DNA of 64,000 nt from Chlamydomonas reinhardtii (Eukaryota; Chlorophyta; Chlorophyceae; Chlamydomonadales; Chlamydomonadaceae): contig NC_057020.1 in assembly GCF_000002595.2 (NCBI RefSeq), positions 2,026,567 to 2,090,566 of the forward strand, in the 5' to 3' direction. This document shows positions 18,971 through 31,615 of the stretch, in pieces. Below the pieces are notes generated by a model. It made no database searches. It had not been told where the DNA came from and was given only the letters and a program-made list of their open reading frames with translations. Within the stretch, counting starts at the first letter, position 1; the number at the start of each line of letters is the position of its first letter. The position numbers and the translations under genes were made by a program.

Positions 18971-21486
18971 ATGGAAAGTCGACTGATCGGTTTGCCAGAC
19001 GAGCTGTTAGCTAAGGTCCTTCTCTCGGGGGGCGACTCACTGGCGAGCACGGCGCTGACGACCGTCTCGGTTTTCGCCAGCTGCTCCTCGTTGCGGCGCC
19101 TTGCACCACAAATGTTGGCAGCGGTGGGCTTGGGCCATGCAGCTGCTGGAAGCCCTGGGCACGCTGCGGTGACCATGTTCGGGACCGGCCTTGGGCAGAC
19201 GGCGTCGCTCATGGCCGCCGCTGCATCGGCTACATGCAGCAGACAGCTAACCCTAGATGACGTGCTTACGGGCGAGCGTCGACAGACGGTGGTTGCATAT
19301 CTATTCGAGGTAGGAGCGTCGATGTCGGTCGGGTAGCGGCGACGAGGGCAGTACACCATAACGATCGCTTAGCAGTGCAACATGTTGACACCGTCGGTAG
19401 ATCATTGCTCAGAGGGGGCTGCACGTTAGCGCCCGCCCTCTGCACGCAACCACTTGGCATTCCACCGCTTTGGCCAATCCTCGCTCGCGCGACCTCTGCC
19501 GCGTCTGCAGGTCGCCAATGCCTGGGAGCTGGACGGTGCCGTGGGCTTCCTGGCGGTCAGGCTCTTTGACAACTTCACAGCGGCTATGCGCGTCCCGTCT
19601 CCCACTCTGTGAGTTCCGAGATGGTGCGGTCGCAGCAGGCTGAGGCCTTGGCGCCCGCGAGCGGCGGCGGCAGACCGGGTCCCCGCACCTCCCGACTGTG
19701 TAATGGCCGCCGTTGGGGCGATAGGGTGACGGCGCATGCGGTTTTGTTGAAGCGTGCGTGTGTCGTCGAGCGGCAAGTCGAAACGTTTCACGCGCGGCGT
19801 GCCGCCTCTGGCCGTACATTCACCCGATGGTGGACAGCCCCGCGTTCGGATGGCCATCCACGTTACCCTCACTCGCGGACAGCGCTCCCCGTCGAACCCA
19901 CCACGAACCAACCCAAACTCGAGGTGGCGCATTGCGAACATTTCGACTCGCATCAAAACCCCCCATCGATCCGTCTGCCACCTAACGCGATTACGCCCGT
20001 TTGTGCCTAAGAGGAAACCGTGACTCGCAACTGCCCGCCCGCTCCGCCTGCCCCTCCCCGTCACCTCCCCCGCATCCACATCCACAGGCTGCAGCTAGTC
20101 GCGCTGGGCTGCCTGCGCCTGGCTGTCAAGTCCCTTTCGGCCGCCACCGCCGCCGCCCACGCCTCGACTTCTCGATCAGAACATCCCTTGGGCGGGTCCG
20201 CTACGACAACAGCCATCGCCGCCGCCGCTCCTGCAGCCGCCCCTGCTGCTGCCGCGGACTGCTACTGCGACTGTGACCTCGATTGCGAGGCTTCCACCGA
20301 AACCTGCACCGCAGAGAGCGAGGCCGCTGCGGGTGGCCTCTCCTCCGCCGTGCTCTGCCTCACTGACGCGGACGACGATGCCGACGCCTCTGCGGCCGCC
20401 ACTGGCATGGTCTCCGACTCCGCCCCGGCGGCGGACCCGTCGTCGCAGGCGCCGCTGCCGCAGGCATCGCTGCTGGAGCCTCAGCGCTACGCCGACTTGT
20501 CCGCCGGTGCTTACACGGCGGAGGACGTGGCGCGCATGACGCAGGTGGTCGAGGGCTTCGTGCGGCAGACGCAGCTGGAAGACCAGGCGGAGGAGGAGGA
20601 GGCGGAGGCGCAGGCGCAGGCGGAAAAGGTGCAGGCGGAGGCGGATGCGGTGGGAATGGCGGAGGGAATGGCGGTGGACAGCTACCAAGGTCCGGCGGAT
20701 GCGGAGCAGCCTTCGCAGCCCGCGCAGCCTGTGCGGCCGCCGCTGCGGCTGCGGACGGCGTGGTGGCTGCGCCGCGACCTGTGCAGCGCTCCCACCACCC
20801 GCCACTTCCTGCGGAGCCTGTTCGCCGCCGCTGCCGCGCCCGCCGCACCGCCGCCTGCCGCAAGCGCCGCCGCTAGTGCGGCCGAGCCCACTGCCGCCGC
20901 CGTCACCACCGCGCTGGTTCCGCCGGGCCTGCAGCAGCCGGTGCAGCTGCTGGCCAGCTTCCTGTCGGAGCTGGTGCTGCTGACGCCAGAGGGCGCCGTC
21001 GCGCCGCCGGCACACGTGGCGGCGGCGGCCATGTCGCTCGCGCTGGAGGTCGCCGCCGGGCTGCCGGCCTGGCCGCCGGCCCTGCAGCGGGCGCTTCCGC
21101 TGCGACTGGAGCCGGCCAGGGGCGCCCGCAGCAACAGTTGTGGTTCAGGCGTGGTGGCGGCGGGTGCGGCTGGCGCCGGCCTGCTGGAGGACTTCAGCGC
21201 CGTGCGTGCGGCTGTGGCGGCGGCACAGGCGGCGCTGGCGGTGCCCGAGCTGCGCGCGGCCTGGTCGTGCCGCGTCGCCGCCGCCGCTTCCGGTGCTGCC
21301 GCTGCTGCTGGCGGGGAGCCTGCTGACGCGGTCACCACAGCGACAGGCGCCGTGACAGCTGCGCCGGTCAGTGCCGACGCCGTGGAGCCCCCGGCGGTTG
21401 CGCCGCTGTCGCCGGGTGCAGCTTCGGCGTGGGATGTGGTGATGGCCGCGGTGGCGTCGGCGGCGCCATTGCTGTCAAGTAACTAG
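18971..21486 (+). CDS. F-box and cyclin-domain protein
   Basis: Exons 18971-19309, 19511-19608 and 20088-21486 join in phase, giving about 611 residues. Residues 7-45 (GLPDELLAKVLLSGGDSLAS, then SSLRRLAPQ) look like an F-box, the SKP1-binding motif of SCF ubiquitin ligases. Across the exon 1-2-3 junctions is the start of a cyclin box: RRQTVVAYLFEVANAWELDG, AVGFLAVRLFDNF, LQLVALGCLRLAVKS. Exon 3 continues with a low-complexity insert, then RYADLSAGAYTAEDVARMTQ, which matches the cyclin-box helix where YT..EI.RME is usual. The C-terminal half is Ala-rich. F-box plus cyclin box is the cyclin F arrangement. The insert within the cyclin box and weak conservation make CDK binding uncertain. Confidence 0.7.
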
Positions 21487-21599
21487 CGTCACTCAGGGTC
21501 GGGGCGCCAGGCGGGGTTGATCCAATCCGCGGCCATTCCCGGACCTCTAAGGCCCCTGCACCGCACAGGCAAGAACAGCGTTACTGGCAGGCTAGAGGC

Positions 21600-21604
21600 T
21601 GTAA
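21600..21604 (+). terminator. TGTAA poly(A) signal of the cyclin gene
   Basis: TGTAA, the volvocine polyadenylation signal, 114 bp after the cyclin stop codon. Confidence 0.6.
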
Positions 21605-24600
21605 GGTATTGCCAGCAGCATTTTTGCGTGGCCATGCGGCCGAGGCTGCATGTGTGTGGGCACCACGCCAGTTTTTATTTGTACGGTGGCCGTCCTTGTT
21701 CAATCTTTTTCATAGTTGTGGGCTTGGCGCACACACATACATATACGCGTGCCATTGCCCAAGACACCAATGCTGCACGGTTCTAGCAGGGTCGCCATTC
21801 AATGCATGTTAACGCAATCTGCGTATGGCTGAGAAAATTGCAGGCTTGAGTGTACGTTCTGTTGGATGGTCATCTGCAACTTAGTCAGGCCAGGGCCGGG
21901 ACCCTTCACGGGCCCGACACTAACCAGGCAGGCAGCAAGCAGGCAAACGGCTTGAGGCGGGCGTGCCAGATCTGGTTCCGTCGTGAGTCCTGTCTTACTT
22001 AGCGGCCGGCTGCGTCTTACAAGTAGATGGCGCTCAAGGAAACACACAAAGGGCTGAAATGCAGTGGGGAGCGGGGCAGGTGGTGCGGTGGGGTCTGAAG
22101 GCACCTTGCCTGGAATTGGCTGGCTACAGAACTCGGTAATGGGCGAGAGAAAAGGGGAAGGCCTTGGCGGCAGAGAAGCAAGCAGACTAAAGCTAGTTGC
22201 AAGGGTCTGCACGTATTGTACTCGTTTCGTCATCGCCGACCTTTTAGCTCGTAGGCTGTGCGTACAAGTTGTGGCGTGCTGCAACGCTGTGTTGTGTGTG
22301 GGTGTGTGTGGGTGCGTGCGTGCGTGCGTGCGTGTTTACACAACATATGAACACGAAGATAGGCCCTGTTGGTGGAGGATGAAACCAAAGGTGATGCAAA
22401 GCCAATGCGAGTGATGTGGCTCAGGGGAGAGGTTTGTCAGCCGTGAGCGCGGGATGTGTATGGGCGGATTTCAGCTGGCCCGCCTGGATTCAATGGAGCT
22501 GCTTTCATCGGTATCGCATTCTTTGCAAGAAAAAAACTGCTGGTTGGATTTGGCACGGAGAGAGGGGATGCTTCAGCAAGCAAGTCTATTGGGCGCGCTA
22601 TTGCAGGGCGGCGGACAATCCGAGTGCGTCGCATCGGATTCCGGGTACCTGCACACGAACCTGCAGCTAGCCAAAGCCTGGCAGGAGTAATTAGTTGTTT
22701 ATATGGCTGGTTTTGATAGTTTGTGTGGGGTATTCTTACACACCTTCTTTGCGCGAGATATTGCCGTAGGTTCAGTCCTGCATTCACTCGCACTGGCTGC
22801 AGCAGTGCGGCCCGGTGACCTGTTTGCTTGTCCAAGGTCACGTGTAAGAAGCAGGGAAGGCGCCAACACTTGCACGACACGGGATTAATCGCGTGGACGC
22901 TTTCAACACAAAACTGGGATTATGTGCGGCTAAGGTAGCTGCAGCACGGCATGAGCTGTCTCGTTGAAAGCTCCATGGTAGTAGCTTCCCGTTTGGTTGT
23001 GGATAAGGGAAGTTCATACATCGTGTCTGGTCACTGTCCTGGTGGGTATTTTCATCGTAGTTTAAGGTGCTGCAGTGTCGTAATTGGCGCATTGTCTTGT
23101 TTAGCTGATGGCAAGAATGCAGGTCCCGCGCAGGCAATGGCAAGGACCCGGTGGTTCGTAGATGGATAATCGGACTGGTGCAATGGTAAGCTACTTACCC
23201 GGCAGCTGCAAAGGCTGGGAGGGCAGTTTCATCGTATATGCGGGGGTTGTGATGGTCGCCTGGATGTCAACCAAATCATGCGTGACGTATACGGTTTGAT
23301 TGGCGCCGCTACGCCTGTCGCCCGTGCCTTGCAAGGTGTCGGACAAGCTCAGATTTTGTTGTTCTTGGTTTGGTTTTAGGTTTCAGGGGGCAAAATCCTT
23401 TGTCGATGCAGTACAAAACACCCGGTCGCCCATGTAGCTGTATGTGCGGGTACGGAACCGCTGGTAGCGTAGCAGGGTAGCATGTAAGTGTAAGCCTTTT
23501 GGGCAGCTGGAGAATACACGCATGGTAGAGCATTGCCGGAATCATGCAACAGCAGTAGGGTTGCGCAATCTTACTCGGCGGGAGAATGGATTGCAGGGAG
23601 CTTAGAGACATCTCTTGGTTGATGAGTTAGGAGAATGCCCATGTGAAGGGAGGAGCAGTAGGTAGGGCGCTAAGTTTCTAAACCGTTGACGGGTAGGTGT
23701 AGCAGGCACGCCGGATGCGTGGCATTTGAGTTTGCAGTCACCGTACATATGTGGCGTGGGTGCTGCGCACACATGCTATGATTGCACGTGCTCATGCAAT
23801 GCGCGCGCTTACGGAAGTGTGGCATTATCAGGCCAGTACACGTGCTGGAAGGAGAGCATTAGATAGGGAGGAATTTCTAGAAGCGCATGTGACTACTGCG
23901 CGCCGCACCCCCCAAAATTTTCTTGTTGAACTAATCGTGCGACTAGCCAACCGCCTATCTTGGGGAGTAACGGGGCTGCCCTAGGATCGTCTGATGTCGC
24001 TGGGGGCACACGAGGGACGTTTGAGGACGTGCCCTGGTGCTGTGCCGGCTGGTTCCCCTGGAGAGACAGAGGGGGCAGCGTAGTGTCTAAGTGGTTTGCT
24101 GGTGAAGTCTGCCGGTGCGCATCCCGCGGTCTTTAAGCAGTTTCCCTCCCGAGGGATGATCGGCACGGGGCAGTAAGTCAACCGTATACCGTTACAGTAG
24201 CAGCGCAATGGGAAAGACCATCCACTGGTGCGTAAGTGTTTGGTTAGGGAGCGGCTACCAGGAATGTCACGTCTGGTGCCCTCAGTGATAGCTGTTGCCT
24301 GGGAATGGCTACCTGGAATGTTACGTCAGGCTAGCACCCGGCCCTATGCCTAAGCAACAAGCGGTCAGCCGCTTAACTACTCAGGGGCGACCCCCATTGG
24401 TCGTCCCAAGAACGCCACCACCACCGCCACGCACATGGAGATCGACCCCCCTTCTCCCCCCGCTTCGTCCAGCAGGCGGCAGCAGCCGGCGCAAGCAAGC
24501 TGCGCTCCGACTCAGTCTCGGCTGCCTGAACCCAACCCGGATGCCGACACGCCCATCACCCTGCCGGATACTACACGCCGCAAGCGGCACCACATTGAGC

Positions 24601-24979
24601 TACTACAAAGCGCTGCGAGCTGCAGGGGGGTGCTGCCTCCGCGCGTGTGGTGCCTGGTGCGCGCGGGTGTGTGTGTACCTGCGGTGGGTGTAAGGGCAAG
24701 GGGTTCGCACGTTTGGGAAGCAGGGCAAGCACAATTGCCGATCACCGACCAACTGACGCGAATGCGCATGCCTAGAGCAAGCGAGCAGCAGCAGTTGCGG
24801 CGGCGCATATGCTGCTCGCTCGCCACAGCCTAACCAGCCGGAGTCGACACCCAAAACTGTGTGTACGTTTGCACTTGAGCTATTATGAATAAGCACAAGC
24901 TAAACTGGAAGCGATGTCACACCCCACGCACCTACCGTGCGCGCGTGCCACCACGTCATCAAGTGGCGCGAGACGGCGG
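21605..24979. other. Long intergenic region, no gene recognised
   Basis: 3.4 kb, AT-richer than neighbouring genes. Contains a short GTGC/GTGTGG repeat at about 22289-22335. A plus-strand frame near 24435-24630 (MEIDPPSPPASSSRRQQPAQ) could be a small exon but has no partner or homologue that I recognise. Confidence 0.4.
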
Positions 24980-25507
24980 CTAGGCGTGGTACTGGACGCC
25001 CAGGTGGTTGGCCAGCCGCTGGATCTTGGCGTCCCGGCTGCCGGCGGTGGGCCGGCCGTATGCCAGCAGCAGGGCCGTCGCCTCGGGGCCGGTCAGGTCC
25101 AGCAGCGCGTTGCCAGTGGCCGGGTAGTTGGGCGGCACCGTGCCGACGAGGTGCGCGGCGCCCGCGGTGATGGGCACCTGCCCTAAGGGCGCGTTAAGTG
25201 CCAGCGTGGCGTTCAGAGCCCGCGCAGCCATGGCACGCGCCTCTGCAATGCCCTGCTGCCCTTGCATCTGCCCCTGAATCTGCTGCAGCTGCTGCTGGAT
25301 GAGCTGCAGCTGCTGCAGCCCCTGCAGCTGCATCTGCTGCATCTGCTGCTGCAGCTGCTGCTGCTGCTGCCGCAGCTGCCGCAGCTGTTGCTGGATGCGC
25401 CGCTGCCCAACCTGCAGCCGCTGCTGCCCAAACTGCAGCCGCCGCAGTTCCCGGTCGATGATCCTGCCCCCCCGCATCGTGATGGTGTGCTTCACCTGCA
25501 AAGCCAT
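24980..25507 (-). CDS. Small Gln-rich coiled-coil protein with SAP-like C-terminus
   Basis: 175 residues from ATG 25507; the frame stays open upstream, so an earlier start or exon is possible. Residues about 25-90 are a Gln/Leu-rich heptad-like helix (RRIQQQLRQLRQQQQQLQQQ). The C-terminus (LLLAYGRPTAGSRDAKIQRL ANHL) matches the pattern of a SAP motif, a short helix-extended loop-helix that binds DNA. That would fit a chromatin or transposon-associated protein, but no partner domain is visible. Function is inferred weakly; the coding nature is supported by codon bias and the ordered C-terminal half. Confidence 0.5.
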   Translation of the reverse strand: MALQVKHTITMRGGRIIDRELRRLQFGQQRLQVGQRRIQQQLRQLRQQQQQLQQQMQQMQLQGLQQLQLIQQQLQQIQGQMQGQQGIAEARAMAARALNATLALNAPLGQVPITAGAAHLVGTVPPNYPATGNALLDLTGPEATALLLAYGRPTAGSRDAKIQRLANHLGVQYHA

Positions 25508-27558
25508 GCGGAATGATGTGGAGAGAGTGTGGTGAGCAAAGTTGCGGGCCAGCTGTGGCGACAGTGCGTGCATTCGGAATGGCCGAATGAGAATGGCACT
25601 GGCGTGAGCATCGCGCACCCCTGGCATTGCGCGATGGCTGCTGTGGTTCACACCACGATTGTTCCGCATGGTCCACGACCATGCAACCATCATCCCTTGC
25701 GTGCCAGTTGGAGCTGAATAGGAAGCAATTGGTTTCCGCACGCACCGGTATGTGCTCTAAGCTAGACTCCGTGGACTTCGACGCGTGCGTGGAGTGTCGT
25801 GACCTGCGTGTTCAGGAAGACGGGACGATTTTTGAGTCCTTAGCATACACCTCGGCATTATAGGAATACGCAGTTTGCACTCAGCCCGTTTAATCAGCAG
25901 TCTAATGAGCGGCAAACCCCTCGATGGGCCCCTCTGCAAACCCCCATCACTGCCCTTTCCATCTCCACGCCAACCTCGCAACAAAGTGCCTGGCGTACCT
26001 TTATTAGCCTCAAAATTGCAACCTGCAAAGCAGAAGAGCAAAATCGCGGTTGTCCGCGAGGATGCTGTTGCCCCCGAGCGCGAGAACGGCTTTATTGTGA
26101 GATATAATATGCCGGATACTATCTCTATCGTATAGAGGTGCCAAGGAAAGGTCGGAAATCAGGCAGAGGCAGGCGTTGTGGTGAAGGCCAAACGGTGAAC
26201 GCAAGTTTACAGGTGCTCGCTTTGTGCTCGAGTGCTCAAATATACGGCTTCTGAACTGCAAGTGCAACTAAAAATACATAGTTGTGGATTGGGACCATGG
26301 CTTTACGCGGCTGTCCGCAGCTGACACTTGCATCATGGAGAGGGCCTGTTCGGAATTGAGCCATTCCGCCTTAAATTCCGAGCCGCTCAGCCAATGAACT
26401 TGTAACAGTGTGTGCTGCTATTTGTCTTTGCGAACGGTGCGTTGGGGCATCCATGGCCAGGGGCGCTGGGGTGAGGCGGGGTTGGGGAAATGTGGGTGGG
26501 GCCTTGGGGGAGAGGGGCGTGGCTGGGGCTGACCATGGATCCAGGTTTGAATCGTTCATTTGTTGCCGCTCTCGGGTTGACGAGGGTGCGGGGCCCAGCT
26601 GCGGGCACATAGGATAGCAAGTCGGTCTATCCTGAGGTGACCAGAGGATCGGTAGGATCGGTACCCCATGCCACCCCTCCGGACGGCGCGCGCACGACTA
26701 TGCACTCCCACTCACGCGCCGCGCCAACCGCCAGCCTCCACCGTGTTCCACCGTGCTCAGAACCCACACGCGTGTGCGCCCAACTGCCAGCTCCCACTCG
26801 CGCGCCTGCCGACTAGCGCCAACTGCCCGTGTGCGTCACTACAGACAGGTAGCTTCCGAGCCGGGCCGCCGTACAACTACCTGCTTACACTCGCGCAACT
26901 GCCGACTGCCACGCTGCCTCCTGTACGGCTGAGGGGGGTTGGGGTGCCGTACACGAGTTAGTTGGGGGTTAGTCGGAGCTGTCCTAGAACCCCCATTATA
27001 CTATTTTTTGCCCGACATGGAGCCGATCTCGGCGTCGCCTAAATCCCTCAGTCTCACTTACGACACACTTAGTTGTACCCTTGCATTTGCACCCCTCCTG
27101 AGGCTAAGGCCACAAATTTCCCAGCAGCCGCGTTGCGCGCGCTTTCCTACTACAGCAATCCGAGGTTGCACGTCCACGTCCACCTCCTCGCGCGCAAGCT
27201 GCCTTTCCCCACAGCGCATCCTCCGGCCTCCCCGTCCAGCCCCGTCGGTGCAGCCACTCCCTCGGCCCGCAGACCTGCACTCAGGCCCGGCATCAACCGT
27301 CAGCCCAGCTTGCCTCTCTGCTCCTCGCAAACTGGTCCTCAACCCAACGTAGCCGCCTGCACCTCCAACTCCAATATGCCTGCCGCCACCTTCCACTCCT
27401 CCACACGCTATTGCCCTCAGCGCCGCTCTCCCCCTTATCTCCGCTCCCTATCCCTTCAACTCCGTACTCCCTTCTCCCTCTCCAACTTCTACCCCCTTGT
27501 CCCTGTCCCTCATCTTCCCTTTCCCCCAGCTCCCTGCCTCCGGCTTCCTGCCTCCCTC
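25508..27558. other. Intergenic region, no gene recognised
   Basis: About 2 kb. 26640-27500 is C-rich on the plus strand with short repeats such as CACGCG and CTGCCGACT, and lies downstream of the convergent NudC gene end. It may contain NudC 3' UTR. Confidence 0.4.
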
Positions 27559-30500
27559 CTACATGATCTTGGCCCCGGAAAAGTCCATCTCGGGGTGCGC
27601 CGCCATGAACTTCTTGAGCATCTCCTGCTTCTGCAGCTCGTCGCTGGTGGGCAGACCCAGAGCCTTCTGGCGCTGGTCGAACTGCGAAGAAGCAGGCAGA
27701 GGGGAGGGTGCAGGGGAGGGGGTGTCAGGGCGGGGAGTCGAGGAATGTTATGGCAGGTTACGGCAGGTTACGGAACTCGTACTGCCATTAAAAGTGCGAA
27801 GTCTACGGACGTGACAGCTGTTGCTAGTCAAACTAAGTAATACGTGAATGGTCTGACGGCCGGGTTTTGTCATGATGCAGTACAGTACGCTGAGAGTTAT
27901 CTTGAGTAGGCCTACTGCCACCTATAGCAGGTCTGCTCGTGTTAGCCGGTAGATCAGCACCAACTAAGGGCACTCACTCGCGCTACGTAACAAGAGCCAT
28001 CATTGCTCGGTACCGTGTCAAAGCCCGGGGAGACCCAGCGGCCAGCACCCAAGGGACACGGCTACCGGTATGCGATGCAGCGCGTGACGCGCCTGCCATC
28101 CGCCGTATACGATACTTGTACGGTGCACCGCGGTGTTGTACGGTGCACCGCGCCCACCCACATTGTCCTCCCTCCTTCATCCCACCCGTGCCTCCCTCCG
28201 CCTCTCCTCCCACCTCTCTTCCCACCTCTCCCCCCTCCCTCCTCACAGAGCCCGCTGCACCCACCATCATCTTCTCCACGGTCTTTCGCGTCTCCGCGTC
28301 CAGGTCTCCCAGTTTGGAGTTCTCCGGCTCCACCTTCTGCGTGTCGATGGCGGGCTCGCCCTTCACCACAGCGCTCCACCAGTGCATCCCTTCCAGCTTG
28401 GCCAGAGTCAGCTGCGCGCGTTGGGGCGTAAGATGGAGAGGTGACAGTCCACTCGAAGCCCAAATGAACAGTGATCTCCAACTGCCAAAAGTTGGGGTCT
28501 GATCCGCATCGCAAACCCTGTCAAACACCACATGCCGTTTGACCCCTTTTCCAGACCGGCGTCATACCCGTGTGACTCCCACCCCGTCCTCTTGCATTCC
28601 GCCTGCTGCGTATCTCCCCGCGCCTGCTTCCTTCTGCTCTCCCCGGGTCTGGACCCCGTAGATCACAATGCTTTGGCCCCTCCTGCCCTTGCGCCCTCCC
28701 CTCCCCTTTCCTCCCCTCCCCTTCCCCTTCCCCTCCCCTCCCCTCCCCTCCCCTCCCCTCCCCTGCCCTCCCCTGCCCTCCCCTGCCCTCCCCTGCCCTG
28801 CCCTGCCCTCCCCTGCCCTCCCCTGCCCTCCCCTGCCCTCCCCTGCCCTCCCCTGCCCTCCCCTGCCCTCCCCTGCCCTCCCCTCCCCTCCCCTCCCCTG
28901 CCCTCCCCTCCCCTCCCCTCCCCTCCCCTGCCCTGCCCTGCCCTGCCCTGCCCTGCCCTCCCCTGCCCTGCCCTCCCTTCCCCTCCCCTCCCCTGCCCTC
29001 CCCTGCCCTCCCCTGCCCTGCCCACCCTGCCGCACCTCCATGACGTCGTCCGCGATGTTCCACATGCAGTCGTCCGCCTTCACCGGCTCCGACAACTCGC
29101 CCTCAAGGATGGGCGGCTGGCCCTTGAGGCCCACACGCAGCTTTGTCTTGGTGATTGCCACGTCGCACATGCGCGCCTGGGAGGATGCGTGTGTGGTAGG
29201 TGGCAAGGAGTCTGTGCGCGTATGCATGGTTTTGATGTCCAAAGGGGCAGGACAAAGGATTGGTGGGCACGAGCCCCGCGATTTAATCTTGGGGCGAGCA
29301 CGTTAGGCACGGAATCTACTGGGGTTGTTGGTGGAGGCTTGGAGCTGCCCGAGAGCAGGCGCCGGAGGTCTTGGGGACAGCAAGTCCGAGGTGAAGCTAG
29401 TCCGCTCCGCTTCCGTCGTGTGGGCGTGACACTCCCCCTCTCCTCCGGCCCTCCCACAAACCGAGCGCCGGCCCACCTTGGTGCCCTTGGGCAGCGGCAC
29501 GTTGACAGTGACCTCGCTCAGGGTCTGACCCCAGCTGTAGGTGTCCAGGTCCGCACCGCGCTGCGAGTTGGGCTCTGTGGGCGGTTGCCACGATGCGAGG
29601 GGCGTGGGAACAAGGGGGCGGGTTGGGTCCAGCGGTCCCGAGTGGTGCAGCCGACACGCAGATTTAAGGAGTAGAGCCCCAGCGAGGGCCACGGTGCATG
29701 CAGTGGCCGCAGTGTGTGTCGCCACCCTCGCTGTACACGCCCGCGCCTCCTGGGCCCCACTCATGCGTTAGCATGGAGCCATCACAGTGATCACACATCC
29801 CGCATCAGTATGCAGCCATGCACCGTGGCTGCCCGTTCCGTTTGCTTTCCCAACCCACATGCCACCTCTCCCGCACTCACTGATGCCCTTGCTCTCCTCC
29901 TTGGGCTCCTCCTCCAACACGGTCTCACTGGTGCTGGCCGCCGCGGGCTCCACAGCAGCAGCCGACCCAGATGCAGTCGCCTTGTCCGCCGCTGCCTCAG
30001 CCGCGGGCGTGGGCGATGCTGCCGCGGGCACGGGCGTGGAGGTGGCGGGCGCGGCGGGCGCTGCAGCCGGTGTCGGCGCGTCCGCTGATGCAACAAGCGG
30101 GAAGTAAGGCAGACAAGGTCAGGCAGTAGCAATGTGGATTGAGATACCATGGCAATGATTCCAGTAGGCGGGGTGGGCGGTGCATTGCCGACATGCTGGC
30201 AGGACAGGGGTCGCGTTCACGCCTAGTCACAAGACCTACCTGGCTTGCTAGCACTTGCTGGCGCCGGCGCAGGCGCGGCTGCCTGTTGTAGCAACAAGAG
30301 GGTGGTCATATGCAAGAAGTAAAATCGCTCGCAGTGGTATGAGGAGGACTTGAGCATAGAGGACCCGAGCAAGCGCAAGCTGCGTGGGCGCGTGTCGGCC
30401 TGCAGGCATGACCCCTACTGCGCCGCGGCCCCCCGCGTTTTGCATGCCGCGCAGCAACACCGCCCCCACCTTGGGCTCAGCAGCCTTCTCTCCCGCCAGG

Positions 30501-30872
30501 AAGCCTCCCTTGATCCCACCGCTGCTCGCCGAATCGCCTGCGACCTGCAGCCGATGGCAAGCGCGCGCAAATGCGCGGGCAAAGGTTAAGACCAACCCCG
30601 TTTGATGCAAGGTTTACCTTATCGCATTATTTACCAGCAGCGCAGCATAAACAACATCACGAGGCGCTTACGTGCGTGAATGCTTCTAGAACGCGCTTCT
30701 TCGGGTCCGCGCCCTTGAAGAAGTTGCTCTTGCGCTTCAGAAAGTCAAGGACCGACGTAAGAAACTTCTGAGCGTCACCCTCGTGCTGGATCAACATGTT
30801 TCCGAAGAGCTTGTCGCCCTCCTCGGGGTCCCATTTGTCAGTAACGTCCTCGATAACGCAGTGCGGCGGCAT
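27559..30872 (-). CDS. NUDC: NudC family nuclear-movement protein (CS-domain co-chaperone)
   Basis: Eight exons join in phase: 30872-30672, 30544-30470, 30282-30240, 30084-29881, 29574-29477, 29176-29036, 28411-28265, 27681-27559, giving 343 residues. The N-terminus ([20 protein letters not shown]) matches the NudC dimerisation region. An Ala/Pro/Glu-rich linker follows, then the CS (p23-like) domain: [47 protein letters not shown]. The conserved tail has [20 protein letters not shown] and [10 protein letters not shown], ending [12 protein letters not shown]. NudC proteins assist Hsp90 and stabilise dynein-pathway clients in the cytoplasm. Intron 6 carries a 350-bp CCCTG/CCCTC tract. All hallmark motifs are intact, so a functional gene is expected. 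Confidence 0.93.
28680..29030. repeat. CCCTC/CCCTG pentamer array in NudC intron
   Basis: About 350 bases of CCCTC and CCCTG (plus strand), ending 6 bp short of the exon boundary at 29036. In the transcript it reads GGGAG and GGGCA, able to form G-quadruplexes close to the 5' splice site. Confidence 0.95.
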
Positions 30873-31558
30873 TCTAGATTGGCGGTATAGATACGACTAC
30901 GTGTGGACAAAAGGGAACGGTATGAGGGGCCATGTTGTCCTCTTGACACGCTTTGACACGCCGGCCCATGCACCCGCCCATGCACCCGCGGCGGACGCGC
31001 GTGACGCTAGCTATACAGCGCACTTCAATACGGTCAAGCCATGACGAGTCGCTCCCGCAACCACCTGCGCTATGTAGGACAGTGTAGGAAGGCTCCTAAC
31101 GCGCACCAGCCTGCCCCTGTGCCTGTCGAAAGCAGGTCATTCATGAGCCCCGGTGGGCTCCTACCTGAGAGGACGCCCACGTCGCTCAACATCGCTGCCA
31201 TCATTAACGTGTGCAACTTAGTCGGCGACATGTACTCTGTCACGCATGCTAGCGCCATATGCTGCGAGAAGGAGCGGACGCGTGGTGCAACTTGGGAGCA
31301 GGGGAGGGACGCTTAGGAGCGACACGCATGATACACCGCAATCGCAAAGCTGGCTCGGGGCATGGCCGGCTGATAGTGGTATCAGTGCCTGGTGGCCCAG
31401 AGCTCTAATGCGTAAGCATGCTGAGCACGATGCCTGACATGCCACCCCGCTGCAATGAAACCTCACCCCTACACCGCCACCACTACGTGGGCGGTAGTGA
31501 GCGAATGCGGATAGCGATGCTCATAGAGAAACAACCCTTACACGTTCACATCCAAGGT
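30873..31558. other. Intergenic, NudC promoter side and histone H2A downstream
   Basis: About 690 bp between the NudC start and the H2A 3' palindrome. No gene recognised. The NudC promoter should lie near 30873-31050. Confidence 0.5.
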
Positions 31559-31574
31559 GGTGTTGAGAAACACC
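31559..31574 (-). terminator. Histone 3' palindrome (H2A)
   Basis: GGTGTTTCTCAACACC on the coding strand, 42 bp after the H2A stop codon and flanked by an A-rich run. This stem-loop directs 3' processing of replication-dependent histone mRNAs. Confidence 0.9.
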
Positions 31575-31615
31575 GAGTTTTTTTTAGAGTGCAAGTGAGG
31601 TGCAACAGGAGCCGC

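Noticed and set aside
20176-21338. Minus-strand frames opposite the cyclin gene
   Set aside because: Arg/Ala-rich shadow of the biased plus-strand coding sequence; no start context or splice support.
28532-29674. Long open frames through the CCCTC/CCCTG array (poly Pro-Leu or Gly-Arg proteins)
   Set aside because: They result from a stop-free repeat in a NudC intron; the NudC exons on either side join in phase without it.
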